59,052 bases of DNA from Usitatibacter sp035624355. GTDB lineage: Bacteria > Pseudomonadota > Gammaproteobacteria > Burkholderiales > Usitatibacteraceae. The notes under the pieces were generated by a model. The model searched no databases, was not told the DNA's origin, and saw nothing but the letters and a program-made list of their open reading frames with translations. Position 1 is the first letter of the stretch. Every line of letters starts with the position of its first letter. The stretch covers positions 1-59,052 of the forward strand of contig DASPRQ010000015.1 in NCBI GenBank assembly GCA_035624355.1, written 5' to 3'. Below, one piece after another: positions 17,680-26,155 of the stretch. The position numbers and the translations under genes are program-made.

Positions 17680-18599
17680 TCGCAGACGTTGTTCGGCGGC
17701 TGGCGGCGCAGCACGATCTCGCCCGTCTGCGCGCTCTTCTCCACGAAGCGGATGTTCTGCTTGAGCGCGTCCATGTAGAGGTTCTGCCCGCCGAAGTGCG
17801 TCTGGGCGTAGCGGTACGCGCCGTCGAGCTCCACGTCGAGGCGGCGCGAGGCGTTCTGGTAGAACTTCGGCGTCTTGCGCAGCAGGTCGTCGGCGGACTC
17901 GAAGAGCACCACCTCGCCCTGCTCCGTGCTCATGCGCGCGATGCCCCCCGCGACGAACTCCGGGTAGAGCCTGTCGCGGCATTTCTCGAGGTAGCAGCGG
18001 TCCGACATCTGCGCGATGATGTCCGCCGAGCCGAGCAGGCTTCCGAGCAGCTTGAAGATCGGATCGGGGACGCGGATCGAGGACACGGGACGCTCGTAGC
18101 CGGTGAAGTGCACGATCTGCCCGGCGACGTCCGCGTACTCGGGCATGCCGATCGTCGGCATGTACTCGCGCAGGAACCGCGCGCCGCGGGAGACGTGCAC
18201 GCGCGTGTACTCGGCGCCGTTGCGGTGCTTCTTGTCGCCGACGCGCCGGATGTAGCCGATGTCGTGGTAGAGCGCGCAGATCACGCCCAGCTCGAAGAGC
18301 CGCTCGGGGATGTGCCGGCTCTCGCCCCGCGTGCGCTCGTAGCCGTCGAGCAGCCGCGCCATGGCGAGCGTCACCTCGAGGACGTGCTGCAGGTCGTGGT
18401 AGCCGGTCTCGCACTTCGCGTAGCCGGGGAACTCGCCGCGGTACAGCCGCACCATGTCGTCGAAGGCGCGGTTGAGCGTGACGGCGCGCGGGCGCGCGTA
18501 GAGCGACCGGAAGATGCGGTCGACCTCGAGCTTCACGCACACCGGATCGGTGGTGTTGATCCGGTTCGTGACGTCGAAATCCGCCCGGCGGAAGTTCAT
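17676..18599 (-). CDS. HD-domain protein, predicted metal-dependent phosphohydrolase
   Basis: 307 residues. The helical core contains the metal-binding motifs GYHDLQHVLEV, ALYHDIGYIRR (the HD pair), and KKHRNGAEYTRVHVSRG with a later HFTGYE. The arrangement is that of HD/PDEase-type phosphohydrolases. The C-terminal ~100 residues include NQNLYMDALKQNIRF-like sequence and have no recognised domain. The substrate (nucleotide or cyclic nucleotide) cannot be decided. It is followed by the coupled hydrolase gene. Confidence 0.8.
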   Translation of the reverse strand: MNFRRADFDVTNRINTTDPVCVKLEVDRIFRSLYARPRAVTLNRAFDDMVRLYRGEFPGYAKCETGYHDLQHVLEVTLAMARLLDGYERTRGESRHIPERLFELGVICALYHDIGYIRRVGDKKHRNGAEYTRVHVSRGARFLREYMPTIGMPEYADVAGQIVHFTGYERPVSSIRVPDPIFKLLGSLLGSADIIAQMSDRCYLEKCRDRLYPEFVAGGIARMSTEQGEVVLFESADDLLRKTPKFYQNASRRLDVELDGAYRYAQTHFGGQNLYMDALKQNIRFVEKSAQTGEIVLRRQPPNNVCD

Positions 18600-18751
18600 G
18601 CGCCCTGAATCCCTAACTGCTTGTAATTTTGATGGAATTTAATCGGGCCGCGGCGGCGGCCCAACGGCGCATTTGAGCGCATCGCCCGCCCGCGCGCAAG
18701 GCCCCCGAAGGGCCCTTCGGCGGACTAGCCAAAGGCCACCGCCGGGAGTAT

Positions 18752-18780
18752 GGTTTTCCGAAGAACCGGAGGTATCCTCC
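18752..18780 (+). promoter_or_regulatory. two adjacent leader hairpins, the second sequestering the ribosome binding site
   Basis: Hairpin 18752-18767 pairs GGTTTT with AGAACC (one G-U). Directly next to it 18768-18780 reads GGAGG-TAT-CCTCC, a 5-bp GC-rich stem in which the Shine-Dalgarno GGAGG is paired with a CCTCC that sits right before the ATG of the downstream gene. Confidence 0.5.
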
Positions 18781-18781
18781 C

Positions 18782-18997
18782 ATGGCCACTGTGACGATGG
18801 AAAACTCCGAGGAAATCAAGCGGCGCATCGGCGAGCTCAACCTCGAGCATCGCGACCTCGACCGCGCCATCGAAGCCCTCGAGCAGAATCCCCTCCACGA
18901 CGAGCTGCAGCTCAAGCGCCTGAAGAAGCGCAAGCTCATGCTCAAGGACCAGATCTTCATGCTGCAGCGGCAGCTGGTCCCCGACATCCCCGCCTAG
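18782..18997 (+). CDS. YdcH-like DUF465 protein
   Basis: 71 residues, an antiparallel helical hairpin pattern: KRRIGELNLEHRDLDRAIEALEQNPLHDELQLKRLKKRKLMLKDQIFMLQRQL. The HRDLD...LKKRKLxLKDxI core is the signature of the DUF465/YdcH family, small cytoplasmic proteins of unknown function. Translation begins at an ATG whose GGAGG ribosome binding site lies in a hairpin. It stands alone between divergent and convergent genes. Confidence 0.9.
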   Translation: MATVTMENSEEIKRRIGELNLEHRDLDRAIEALEQNPLHDELQLKRLKKRKLMLKDQIFMLQRQLVPDIPA

Positions 18998-19049
18998 AGA
19001 TCGCGTCCTTCCTTCCGGGAGATCGAGCCCGGCCGAGCCGAAAACGGCT

Positions 19050-19694
19050 TCAGCCCTGGCGCGTCTGGAACTTGCGGTAGAAATCCATCACCCGCGGCAC
19101 GTACACCAGCGTCTCGGTGTAGGGCGGGATGCGGAAGCCGTAGCGGATCACCGCGTTCTCGCCCGCGTTGTAGGCGGCGACGACGAGCTCGAGGTTGCCG
19201 CGGAACATCGCGATGAGGTCGCGCAGGTACTTCACGCCGCCGTAGATGTTGTCCACGGGGTCCATCGAGTTGCGCACGCCGTAGCGCCGCGCCGTCTCGG
19301 GCATGAGCTGCATGAGCCCGCGCGCGCCCGCGCGCGACACCGCCTGCGGGTTGTAGCCGGACTCCGCGGAGATCACCGCGCGGACCAGCGCCTCGTCGAC
19401 CCCGTAGGTGCGCGCCGCGGTCTCCACGATCGCCTCGTAGCGATCGATGTCGGCCTGACTCGGCATGTAAGCCCGGGCGACGCTGTGGGTGCCGGGCAGG
19501 GGCTCCGGGCTCTCGCGGCGTATCAGCTTGTAGCGCGGATCGAGTCCCTTGATGTTCGTGAAATGGACCACGCCCCGCTCGTCCCTGAACGAGTAGATGT
19601 CGGCAAGAGCGGGCCGCACCCCCATCGCGAGGGCGGCCAGCGCGAGCCAGAGCGTGTATCGGGTCTTCACCGCGTCATCGTCCCGGATTTCCAA
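19050..19694 (-). CDS. lytic transglycosylase (SLT domain)
   Basis: 214 residues with an N-terminal signal sequence (RYTLWLALAALAMGVRPALA), a short DUF4124-like segment DIYSFRDERGVVHFTN and an SLT domain. The domain carries the catalytic glutamate in VISAESGYNPQAVSRAGARGLMQLMPETARRYGV and the later YLRDLI...LVVAAYNAGENAV. It cleaves peptidoglycan in the periplasm with formation of anhydro-muramic ends. Either the ATG used here or a GTG eight codons later could be the start; the GTG gives a more typical signal peptide. Confidence 0.92.
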   Translation of the reverse strand: MEIRDDDAVKTRYTLWLALAALAMGVRPALADIYSFRDERGVVHFTNIKGLDPRYKLIRRESPEPLPGTHSVARAYMPSQADIDRYEAIVETAARTYGVDEALVRAVISAESGYNPQAVSRAGARGLMQLMPETARRYGVRNSMDPVDNIYGGVKYLRDLIAMFRGNLELVVAAYNAGENAVIRYGFRIPPYTETLVYVPRVMDFYRKFQTRQG

Positions 19695-19812
19695 CCGAGG
19701 CGCCGAGTTTAACCGAAAATTCCCGGGGTTCCAAATGACACCTGAAACGGGAATCCATACGGATCATGGACTTGCGCCGCTTTCTTCGAGCGGTTATGCG
19801 ATCGGGAGTTCC

Positions 19813-20496
19813 CTACCGCAGGACGATCGTCTCGCCCGCCCGGACCCGGTCGCCGGGCCGCACGAGCGGCTCCAGCCCCTCGCGCCACGGGACGATGAGG
19901 TCCACCTGCGAGCCGATGCGGATCATGCCGAAGACCGCCCCCCGATCGACGTGCGCCCCCACGGGCACATAGCTGTCGATGCCGCGCACGGTGAACGAGC
20001 CGATCTGGACCACATACACCGCGAGCGGCGCGCCGCGGTAACGCCCGCGGAACTGCGTCACGGCGCGCTCGTTGCGCACGATGTGCATGCTGCCCGCGTA
20101 AAGCGGCTCGAGCCCCAGGAGCGTGCGCAGGTGCATCTCGGTCATGGCGAGATTTGCGCCCGTGCCGGGATGGCGATGCACGAAGCCCACCCGCCCGGCG
20201 AGCGGCGCGCGGTTGTAGTGCACGTCGAAGGGGCTCATGAACACGCCGATCACGAGCTTCGCGCCCCCGTCGTCCTCCTTCGCGATGTCCTTCACGGTGG
20301 CCGCCACACCTTTCTTGATGACGACCATCGGGGCGCCCGGCTCCACGCGCTTCACGTAGACCACGGTCCCGTCGGCCGGGCTCACGAGGCCCTCGGCCGC
20401 CGGAGGCACGCGGGGCGGGTTGCGGAAGAACCACCAGTAGCGCCAGAAGGCGAACGCGGCCGCGAGCGCGGCGGCGAGCGCGAGAGCGGCGATCAA
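19813..20496 (-). CDS. psd: phosphatidylserine decarboxylase
   Basis: 227 residues. One N-terminal membrane helix is followed by FFRNPPR, SPADGTVVYV, the segment FMSPFDVHYNRAPLAGRV and the pyruvoyl-forming region RIGSQVDLIVP, where the Ser becomes the pyruvoyl group after self-cleavage. This is the short PSD form that makes phosphatidylethanolamine. The start is TTG overlapping the stop of the upstream methyltransferase gene (TTGA). Coupling to a methyltransferase rather than to a PS synthase gene is unusual. Confidence 0.9.
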   Translation of the reverse strand: MIAALALAAALAAAFAFWRYWWFFRNPPRVPPAAEGLVSPADGTVVYVKRVEPGAPMVVIKKGVAATVKDIAKEDDGGAKLVIGVFMSPFDVHYNRAPLAGRVGFVHRHPGTGANLAMTEMHLRTLLGLEPLYAGSMHIVRNERAVTQFRGRYRGAPLAVYVVQIGSFTVRGIDSYVPVGAHVDRGAVFGMIRIGSQVDLIVPWREGLEPLVRPGDRVRAGETIVLR

Positions 20497-21209
20497 TCCG
20501 CGGGCTGCCAGGGGCCCTCGTCCACCACCCGCACGAGCGCCACCCCCGAGGAGAGCGGGAAATCGACCATCTGGAAGCGCCCCGCCTCGCGCTCGAGGAC
20601 CTTGAGCCAGCGCTTCACGCCCGCGTGCCCCAGGAACTCGCGCACGTAGATGTTCGTGTCGTGCAGGAGGAAGCACGCGTTGCGGCGCATGAACGCGAGC
20701 GAGGCGAGGAAGTCGTGGCGCACGTCCTCGTAGGAGTGGTTGCCGTCGATGAAGGCGATGTCGATGTCCGGCAGCTCCCGCGCCGCGTAGCCCGCGAAGA
20801 AATCCGCGCTCGTCATCTTGAAGTGGGTCACGATCCCGGCCACGCCGAAGCGGCCGAAGTGCGCACGCACGCGCTCGGGATCGTCCCACTGCGAGGTGCC
20901 GCCGATCGTGTTGAGCGGGCCGTTGCGCAGCACCGAGTACGACGGATCGACGAAGGAGAGCTTCCCGGCGCCGTTGTCCTTGAGGCCGAGCGCGAGGCAC
21001 ACGACGCTGAAGCCGTAGCCCGAGCCGACCACCACCACGTGCCGCGGCCGCAGCGCGCGCGCGAGCGCGTAGTAGAGGAAGCCGAAGCCGATGTTGAGCG
21101 TGGAAGCCTCCTCGTGGTGGCCGAGGGGCTTCGCGTGGCGGAGGATCTCCGAAAGGAGGCCGGGATCGAGGCTGAAGGGGCTTTCGTATGCGGCTGCGGG
21201 GTCGGGCAT
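20493..21209 (-). CDS. class I SAM-dependent methyltransferase
   Basis: 238 residues. A Rossmann-type core has HVVVVGSGYGFSVVCLALGL (motif I), FVDPSYSV as the acidic SAM-binding strand and DIAFIDGNHSYEDVRHDFLAS, which is characteristic of the Methyltransf_24 group. The substrate is not evident. Because it is translationally coupled to psd, a phospholipid head group or a membrane-linked substrate is possible, but this is inference. An inverted/direct-repeat element lies 25 bp upstream of its start. Confidence 0.8.
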   Translation of the reverse strand: MPDPAAAYESPFSLDPGLLSEILRHAKPLGHHEEASTLNIGFGFLYYALARALRPRHVVVVGSGYGFSVVCLALGLKDNGAGKLSFVDPSYSVLRNGPLNTIGGTSQWDDPERVRAHFGRFGVAGIVTHFKMTSADFFAGYAARELPDIDIAFIDGNHSYEDVRHDFLASLAFMRRNACFLLHDTNIYVREFLGHAGVKRWLKVLEREAGRFQMVDFPLSSGVALVRVVDEGPWQPAD

Positions 21210-21234
21210 CGCGTCTTCGCTGATCGTTTCGGGC

Positions 21235-21267
21235 GATTGTCGATCGCGCCCGTGACAATCCCGTGAC
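21235..21267. promoter_or_regulatory. inverted and direct repeats upstream of the methyltransferase-psd operon
   Basis: GATTGTC (21235-21241) and GACAATC (21254-21260) form a 7-bp inverted repeat with a 12-bp spacer. CCCGTGAC occurs at 21249-21256 and again at 21260-21267, an 11-bp period (one helical turn). This layout is typical of an operator for a dimeric or cooperative regulator. Confidence 0.4.
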
Positions 21268-21525
21268 GCTCCTTCTTCAGCGCGCGCCGCGCGCCTTCCG
21301 GCCCATGATCACGGGCGCGCAGCTCACGGCGGTGCCGGGGAATGCGACGGGCGCCGCCGGGGGGCCCGCGTCCTCGCGCGTGCGCGCCGCACGCCGGCGC
21401 AGGCCCGTCCCCGCGACCCGACGCCGCTTGCCCTCCGCTCCGCGCCCCCAGTACGGCATTTCCGCCCCAACTCGGTGCAAGTCGCTCCGAGCCTACGGGC
21501 GCGCGGTTTCATTCTCGTGACGTCA

Positions 21526-21539
21526 TTGATCGCGATCAA
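21526..21539. promoter_or_regulatory. perfect FNR/ANR-type box
   Basis: TTGATCGCGATCAA matches the FNR consensus TTGAT-N4-ATCAA at every position. Its centre is 68 bp upstream of the DUF3562 start codon. Confidence 0.7.
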
Positions 21540-21600
21540 GCGCGATCGCCGCGCGCGGTCGCCCGGTCGCGGTATCATCGCGCTGACGTTCGAGGAGACC

Positions 21601-21798
21601 ATGCGAACCGAGCCCCGCACGACGCCCCAGCCGGCAGCCGATGTGATCCGCGACCTCGCGCGGCAGATGCGCAAATCCGAGGACGAAGTCGAAGTCGTCT
21701 TCAACCAGCAGATCGCCGCCCTCGAATCCGACGCGAAGGTGACGATCTACCTCACCATCCTCGCCAGGCGCCGTACCCGGGATCTTCTCCGGAAGTAG
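21601..21798 (+). CDS. DUF3562 family small protein
   Basis: 65 residues: VIRDLARQMRKSEDEVEVVFNQQIAALESDAKVTIYLTILARRRTRDLLRK. The pattern of an N-terminal helix, E-V-x-x-V/F, DAKVTxYL and a basic VRD/TRDLLR end resembles the DUF3562 proteins common in Burkholderiales. GAGGAG lies just before the ATG. A perfect FNR box upstream suggests induction under low oxygen. It converges with dps with a 9-bp gap. Confidence 0.8.
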   Translation: MRTEPRTTPQPAADVIRDLARQMRKSEDEVEVVFNQQIAALESDAKVTIYLTILARRRTRDLLRK

Positions 21799-21807
21799 CG
21801 CCGCCCT

Positions 21808-22338
21808 TCAGCGCCCCGGGGCCTCGCCGCGCCGCGTCGCCTCGAAGAGGAACCACGCCCGGCGCTCGGCCTCGTCGATCCAGACCTCGAGCAGGCTCGC
21901 GGTGGCCACGTCGCCGTGCTCGTCGCACAGGCCGTGCGCCTCGCGCATGCGCTCGACGAGCTGGCGGTTGTCCTCGCGCAGCTCCGAGAGCATGTCGAGC
22001 GGGGTCACGTAGTCCGCGTCGTTGTCGAGCACGCGCTGCAGCCGGGCGATGTGGCCGATCGAGCGCAGCGTCGTGCCTCCGACCTTGCGCACGCGCTCGG
22101 CGATCGGGTCCGAGATCGCGTAGATCTGGTCCGCCTGCTCGTCGAGCAGCAGGTGGTAGTCGCGGAAATGCGGGCCCGAGACGTGCCAGTGGAAGTTCTT
22201 CGTCTTGAGGTAGAGGGCGAAGACGTCGGCGAGGAGCGCGTTGAGGGAGGCCGAGATCTGGTGGGTGGCCTCGCTGCCGAGGCCTCCGCGAGCCTGGAGC
22301 GGCGCCTTGCGACGCGCGGCGGTGGCTTGGGTGCTCAT
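21808..22338 (-). CDS. dps: Dps-family ferritin-like DNA-protection protein
   Basis: 176 residues. The intersubunit ferroxidase ligands are visible in KTKNFHWHVSGPHFRDYHLLLDEQADQIYAISD. The rest matches the four-helix Dps bundle, including LREDNRQLVERMREAHGLCDEHGDVATASLLEVWIDEAERRAWFL. The basic N-terminus (TAARRKAPLQARGG) could bind DNA. It oxidises iron with peroxide and forms a 12-mer shell that protects DNA. It converges on the DUF3562 gene. Confidence 0.93.
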   Translation of the reverse strand: MSTQATAARRKAPLQARGGLGSEATHQISASLNALLADVFALYLKTKNFHWHVSGPHFRDYHLLLDEQADQIYAISDPIAERVRKVGGTTLRSIGHIARLQRVLDNDADYVTPLDMLSELREDNRQLVERMREAHGLCDEHGDVATASLLEVWIDEAERRAWFLFEATRRGEAPGR

Positions 22339-22451
22339 GGGTCATGCCTCCTGGGAAGGGAAGGGACGGAGGACCGGCGAACGGGGCGTCCGCCGGGAAG
22401 GTGATCCAGTCTACTCCGCCATCGTCGGGATGGCGCCCCACCCGCGACGCC

Positions 22452-23723
22452 TCAGCGTGCCGCCGGCGGCTCCTCGACGAGGTGGTCCGCGACGAGCTCC
22501 ACGAGGCTCTCGAGGCCGCGGTCCCACTTCCAGTATTGCCGGCTCTCGTCCATCGTGAGGCGGCAGTTGGAGCAGGACGACACCATCGTCTTCGCGCCCG
22601 TGCGCTCGACCTGGTCCATCTTGATCTTGAACACCTTGTGGCGCAGGTCCGCTGCCCTCTGGATCGCCTGCACGCCGCCCCCGCCGCCGCAGCACCAGTT
22701 CCGATTGCCGGTGGGCGTCATCTCGCGGAAATCCGTCGCGAAGCCGTCGAGCACGTCGCGCGCGGCCTGGGCCGCGCCTCCGCGCCGCGAGATCTGGCAG
22801 GGATCGTGATAGGTGATCGCGCCCTCGAGGGGCTTGAGCCTGAGCTTGCCCTCGCGCTTGAGCTTCGCCAGGAACTCGGAGATGTGCAGCACCTCGAACG
22901 GGAGCGGCCGGCCGAGCATGTTCGCCGCCGACCAGCGCAGCACGCCGTAGGCGTGGCCGCATTCGGGAATCACGACGGTCTTCGCGCCGACGCTCTCCGC
23001 GGCCCCGGCGACGCGCTCCACCATGAGCTTCGCGACGTCGGCCTTGCCCGCCATGTAGCCGAAGTTCGTGGCCTCGTAGCCCTTCGAGCTCAGCGTCCAG
23101 CGCACGCCCGCGTGGTTGAGCAGCTTCGCCATGGCCACCAGCGACTCGGGATACTTCATCAGCTCGATCGAGGAAACCGTGAGCAGAATGTCGGCCTTCT
23201 TCTCGTCCAGCGGGATCGGCACCTCGTGCTCGTCCTCCAGCCATTCGACGCGCTCGCGGAGCTTGTCCACCGTCACGCCGAGCGGGCTGCCGAGGTCGCG
23301 GGAGTTGTCCGCCGCCTGCATGAGGTCCGCGGGGCCGAGGCCCGCCGCGACGAACGCCTGTCGGGCCGCGCCCACGATCGAGGCGATGTCGATGCCCATC
23401 GGGCACACGAGGGTGCAGCGACCGCACATCGTGCACGTGTCGAAGAGGAGGGTCTCCCACTCCCGGAGGTCCTTCTCGCCGATGCCCGGAGCGAGGCCCA
23501 GCCAGGCGAGCGGCCATTTCTGCCGCCGGTAGGCCTTGGCGATCGGGAAGAGCTTGTAGGCGGGCGTGTGCCGGGGATCGCCCGAAACCTCGTAGAAGTG
23601 GCAGGCCTCCGCGCAGTTTCCGCAGTGCACGCACGCGTCGAGATAGGTCGCGACGTGCTCCTCGGTCATGGCGAGGAACCGGTTCGCGGCCGCCTTCACG
23701 TCGATTGCGATTGCGTCGGTCAT
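22452..23723 (-). CDS. HdrD/Isp2-like Fe-S oxidoreductase of the hydrogenase operon
   Basis: 423 residues. Two [4Fe-4S] ferredoxin motifs lie near the N-terminus: CVHCGNCAEACHFY and CTMCGRCTLVCPMGI. The C-terminal half has a complete CCG domain (HDPCQISRR ... NWCCGGGGG ... SSCSNCRLTMDE) and an earlier partial one (PECGHAYGV). This is the layout of HdrD, DsrK and the Isp2 subunit of Isp-type [NiFe] hydrogenases. It probably passes electrons between the cytochrome b subunit and a quinone or disulfide/thiol partner. It is the last gene of the structural operon, 11 bp after the large subunit, whereas in known Isp operons isp2 lies before the large subunit gene. Confidence 0.85.
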   Translation of the reverse strand: MTDAIAIDVKAAANRFLAMTEEHVATYLDACVHCGNCAEACHFYEVSGDPRHTPAYKLFPIAKAYRRQKWPLAWLGLAPGIGEKDLREWETLLFDTCTMCGRCTLVCPMGIDIASIVGAARQAFVAAGLGPADLMQAADNSRDLGSPLGVTVDKLRERVEWLEDEHEVPIPLDEKKADILLTVSSIELMKYPESLVAMAKLLNHAGVRWTLSSKGYEATNFGYMAGKADVAKLMVERVAGAAESVGAKTVVIPECGHAYGVLRWSAANMLGRPLPFEVLHISEFLAKLKREGKLRLKPLEGAITYHDPCQISRRGGAAQAARDVLDGFATDFREMTPTGNRNWCCGGGGGVQAIQRAADLRHKVFKIKMDQVERTGAKTMVSSCSNCRLTMDESRQYWKWDRGLESLVELVADHLVEEPPAAR

Positions 23724-23733
23724 CGCTGGGCCC

Positions 23734-25482
23734 TCAACGGATCCGCACCTGGACGAGCTCCTCGCCGTCCGGGTCGGCGACGTGCACCGCGCACGCGATG
23801 CAGGGGTCGAAGCTGTGAATCGTGCGCTGGATCTCGAGCGGCTGCTTCGGGTCGTGCAGCGAGTGGCGGTCCATGAGCGCCGCCTCGTAGGGACCCGCCT
23901 GTCCCTTCGCGTCGCGCGGACCGGCGTTCCAGGTGCTCGGCACCACGGCTTGGTAGTTGTCGATCCGGCCGTCCCTGATGACGACCCAGTGCGCCAGCGC
24001 CCCGCGCGGGGCCTCCATGAAGCCCACGCCGCGCGCCTCCCGGGGCCACGTGGACGGGTCCCAAAGACCCGCGTTGTGGACCGCGAGGTCGCCGCGCTTG
24101 ATGTTGGCCATGAGGTTGTCGTACCAGACCTGCATCTGGTCGACGACGATCTTGCTTTCGAGCGTGCGCGCCGCCGTGCGCCCGAGGGTGGAGAACATCG
24201 CCTCGAGCGGGAGATCGAGCTTGGCGAGCGCCGCCTTCGCGAGCTCCCGCGTGGGCTCGTGCCCGCGCGCGTAGAGCATGAGCACGCGCGCGAGCGGGCC
24301 CACCTCCATGACCTTGCCCCGCCAGCGCGGCGATTTCAGCCACGAGTAGCCGTCGGCCACGTCGAGCTGGGTGAACGGCGGCTTCGGGCCGGAGTATTTC
24401 AGCCGGGTCTCGCCGTCGTACGGGTGGCGCCCCTCGGCCTTGCCGCCCGAGTAGTCGTACCACGAGTGGGCGACGAACTCCTGCACCTGCTGCGGATCGT
24501 TGAGGTCCACGGGATGGACCCTGGAGAGGTCGCGGTCGAGGATCGCCCCCGCCGGGATGAGCCAGCTCGACGGGTCGTCGGTGCCCTTCTCCGGGAAGTC
24601 GCCGAAGGTGAGGAAGTTGCCCACGCCCTCGCCGCGCCGGAACCAGTCCTTGTAGAACGAGGCGATCGCGAGCGTGTCGGGCAGGTATACCTGCTCGACG
24701 AACGCCTTCATGCGCCCGATCACGTTCTTCACCTGGTTGAGGCCCACGAGGCTCACGGCGGTGGCGGCCGCGCCCCCGCTCGTCCCCGATGTGTCGATGC
24801 TGATCGGCGCCGGCGCCCCGCCCACGAGGAAATTGGGGTGCGGGTTCTTGCCGCCGAAGATCGTGTGGATCTGCACCACGTCGCGCTGCCAGGCGAGCGC
24901 CTCGAGGTAATGCGCCGTCGCGAGCAGGTTGGCTTCCGGGGGCAGCTTGTACTCGGGGTGTCCCCAGTAGCCGTTCGCGAAGATGCCGAGCTGGCCGGAC
25001 TCGACGAAGTTGCGGAGCTTCTTCTGCGTGTCGGCGAAGTAGCCCGGGCTCGACTTCGGGTAGCTCGAGATCGACTGCGCGAGCGCGGAGGTGGCCGCCG
25101 GATCGGCCTTGAGCGCCGAGACCACGTCCACCCAGTCGAGCGCGTGCAGATGGTAGAAGTGCATCACGTGGTCGTGCACGTACTGCGCCGCGATCATCAG
25201 GTTGCGGATGAGCTGCGCGTTGGCCGGAATCCGATAGTGCAGCGCGTTCTCGACCGCGCGCACCGAGGCGATGCCGTGGACCAGCGTGCAGACCCCGCAG
25301 ATGCGCTGCGCGAAAGCCCACGCCTCGCGCGGGTCGCGGCCCTTCAGGATCAGCTCGATGCCGCGCACCATGGTGCCCGAGCTGTAGGCTCCGGTGATGT
25401 CCCCCGCCGCGTTGGTCTCGGCCTCGATCCTCAGGTGGCCTTCGATGCGGGTGATGGGATCGACGACGATGCGTTCGCTCAT
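23734..25482 (-). CDS. [NiFe]-hydrogenase large subunit
   Basis: 582 residues. The nickel-binding cysteines are in RICGVCTLVHG (Cys62, Cys65) and FDPCIACAVH (Cys561, Cys564). A 15-residue C-terminal extension follows His567 and should be removed by the HupD-type protease. Also present are the N-terminal VVDPITRIEGHLRIE and GGKNPHPNFLVGG. It is the catalytic subunit for H2 oxidation or evolution, exported with the small subunit. It sits between the cytochrome b and Isp2-like genes; the preceding gene ends 13 bp upstream. Confidence 0.97.
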   Translation of the reverse strand: MSERIVVDPITRIEGHLRIEAETNAAGDITGAYSSGTMVRGIELILKGRDPREAWAFAQRICGVCTLVHGIASVRAVENALHYRIPANAQLIRNLMIAAQYVHDHVMHFYHLHALDWVDVVSALKADPAATSALAQSISSYPKSSPGYFADTQKKLRNFVESGQLGIFANGYWGHPEYKLPPEANLLATAHYLEALAWQRDVVQIHTIFGGKNPHPNFLVGGAPAPISIDTSGTSGGAAATAVSLVGLNQVKNVIGRMKAFVEQVYLPDTLAIASFYKDWFRRGEGVGNFLTFGDFPEKGTDDPSSWLIPAGAILDRDLSRVHPVDLNDPQQVQEFVAHSWYDYSGGKAEGRHPYDGETRLKYSGPKPPFTQLDVADGYSWLKSPRWRGKVMEVGPLARVLMLYARGHEPTRELAKAALAKLDLPLEAMFSTLGRTAARTLESKIVVDQMQVWYDNLMANIKRGDLAVHNAGLWDPSTWPREARGVGFMEAPRGALAHWVVIRDGRIDNYQAVVPSTWNAGPRDAKGQAGPYEAALMDRHSLHDPKQPLEIQRTIHSFDPCIACAVHVADPDGEELVQVRIR

Positions 25483-25495
25483 GGGTCCCGGTCCT

Positions 25496-26155
25496 TCAGG
25501 CCTCGGCGCCGCGGCGCGCGAAGAAGGCGCCCGTCTGCGCGCGCGTCACGAACACGAGGAAGGCGTGCATCAGCTTCCCGAACGGGAACCACGCGAGGAA
25601 GAGCGCGACGCTCAGGATGTGCGCGGCGAGCAGCGTCTCGTAGCGCGCCCCCAAGTGGGCCACCGCCGCGACCCCCGTGATCACCGGAAGGAAGGCGAGG
25701 AGCCAGCTCAGGTAGTCGTCGACGTTCGAGAGCAGCCGCAGCACGGGGCTCGCGATGCGGCGCGCGAGGGCGGCGAGCATCGAGGCCACCGTCACGATCG
25801 CCACCGCGTTCACCAGGTTGCTCGAAAGGTTCGGCCACGCCACGCCGAAGAGGCCGCGGATGAACACGATGTGCTGCGCCAGGCCGAAGACCACGATCGC
25901 GATGCCCAGGTGGAACACGTAGCCGTTGAGCGTCCCGAAGAGCGAGGCCTTGGGCAGGCCCGTCCACGGCAGCGAGCGGCGCCCGATCTCGCGCAGCCCG
26001 GCCCACACCGCAGGAGGCGAGCCCGGGCGCGCGACCGAACGCTCGCGCAGGCGCGGCAGCAGCAGCAGCGCGAGCAGGCGCCAGGTCACGCCGAAGACGA
26101 AGATCGCGATCCCGGCCTGCAACGCCGGCCCGCGCGCGAATTCCAGCAGGCTCAT
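25496..26155 (-). CDS. NarI/Isp1-like cytochrome b subunit of hydrogenase
   Basis: 219 residues with about five membrane helices. Histidines in FHLGIAIVVFGLAQHIVF and LLAAHILSVALFL are at helix positions suited to haem b ligation, as in NarI. It ends in a short basic tail. The ATG overlaps the stop of the small-subunit gene (ATGA). It anchors the hydrogenase to the membrane and relays electrons from the small subunit towards quinone or the Isp2-like protein. The NarI-type length and shape suit Isp1 rather than HyaC/HupC. Confidence 0.85.
   Translation of the reverse strand: MSLLEFARGPALQAGIAIFVFGVTWRLLALLLLPRLRERSVARPGSPPAVWAGLREIGRRSLPWTGLPKASLFGTLNGYVFHLGIAIVVFGLAQHIVFIRGLFGVAWPNLSSNLVNAVAIVTVASMLAALARRIASPVLRLLSNVDDYLSWLLAFLPVITGVAAVAHLGARYETLLAAHILSVALFLAWFPFGKLMHAFLVFVTRAQTGAFFARRGAEA

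Larger units (their letters stand above)
21210..21600. other. 391-bp intergenic region with repeat element and FNR box
   Basis: No credible gene was found; frames here are Arg/Pro-rich composition artefacts. It contains an inverted repeat and an 11-bp-periodic direct repeat near 21235-21267, and a perfect FNR palindrome at 21526-21539. A TATCAT -10-like hexamer lies at 21573-21578 before the DUF3562 gene. The middle (about 21270-21500) shows nothing I can name. Confidence 0.6.

Noticed and set aside
21263..21520. Small plus-strand frame in the 391-bp intergene
   Set aside because: Arg/Pro-rich, no ribosome binding site, no domain; composition artefact.
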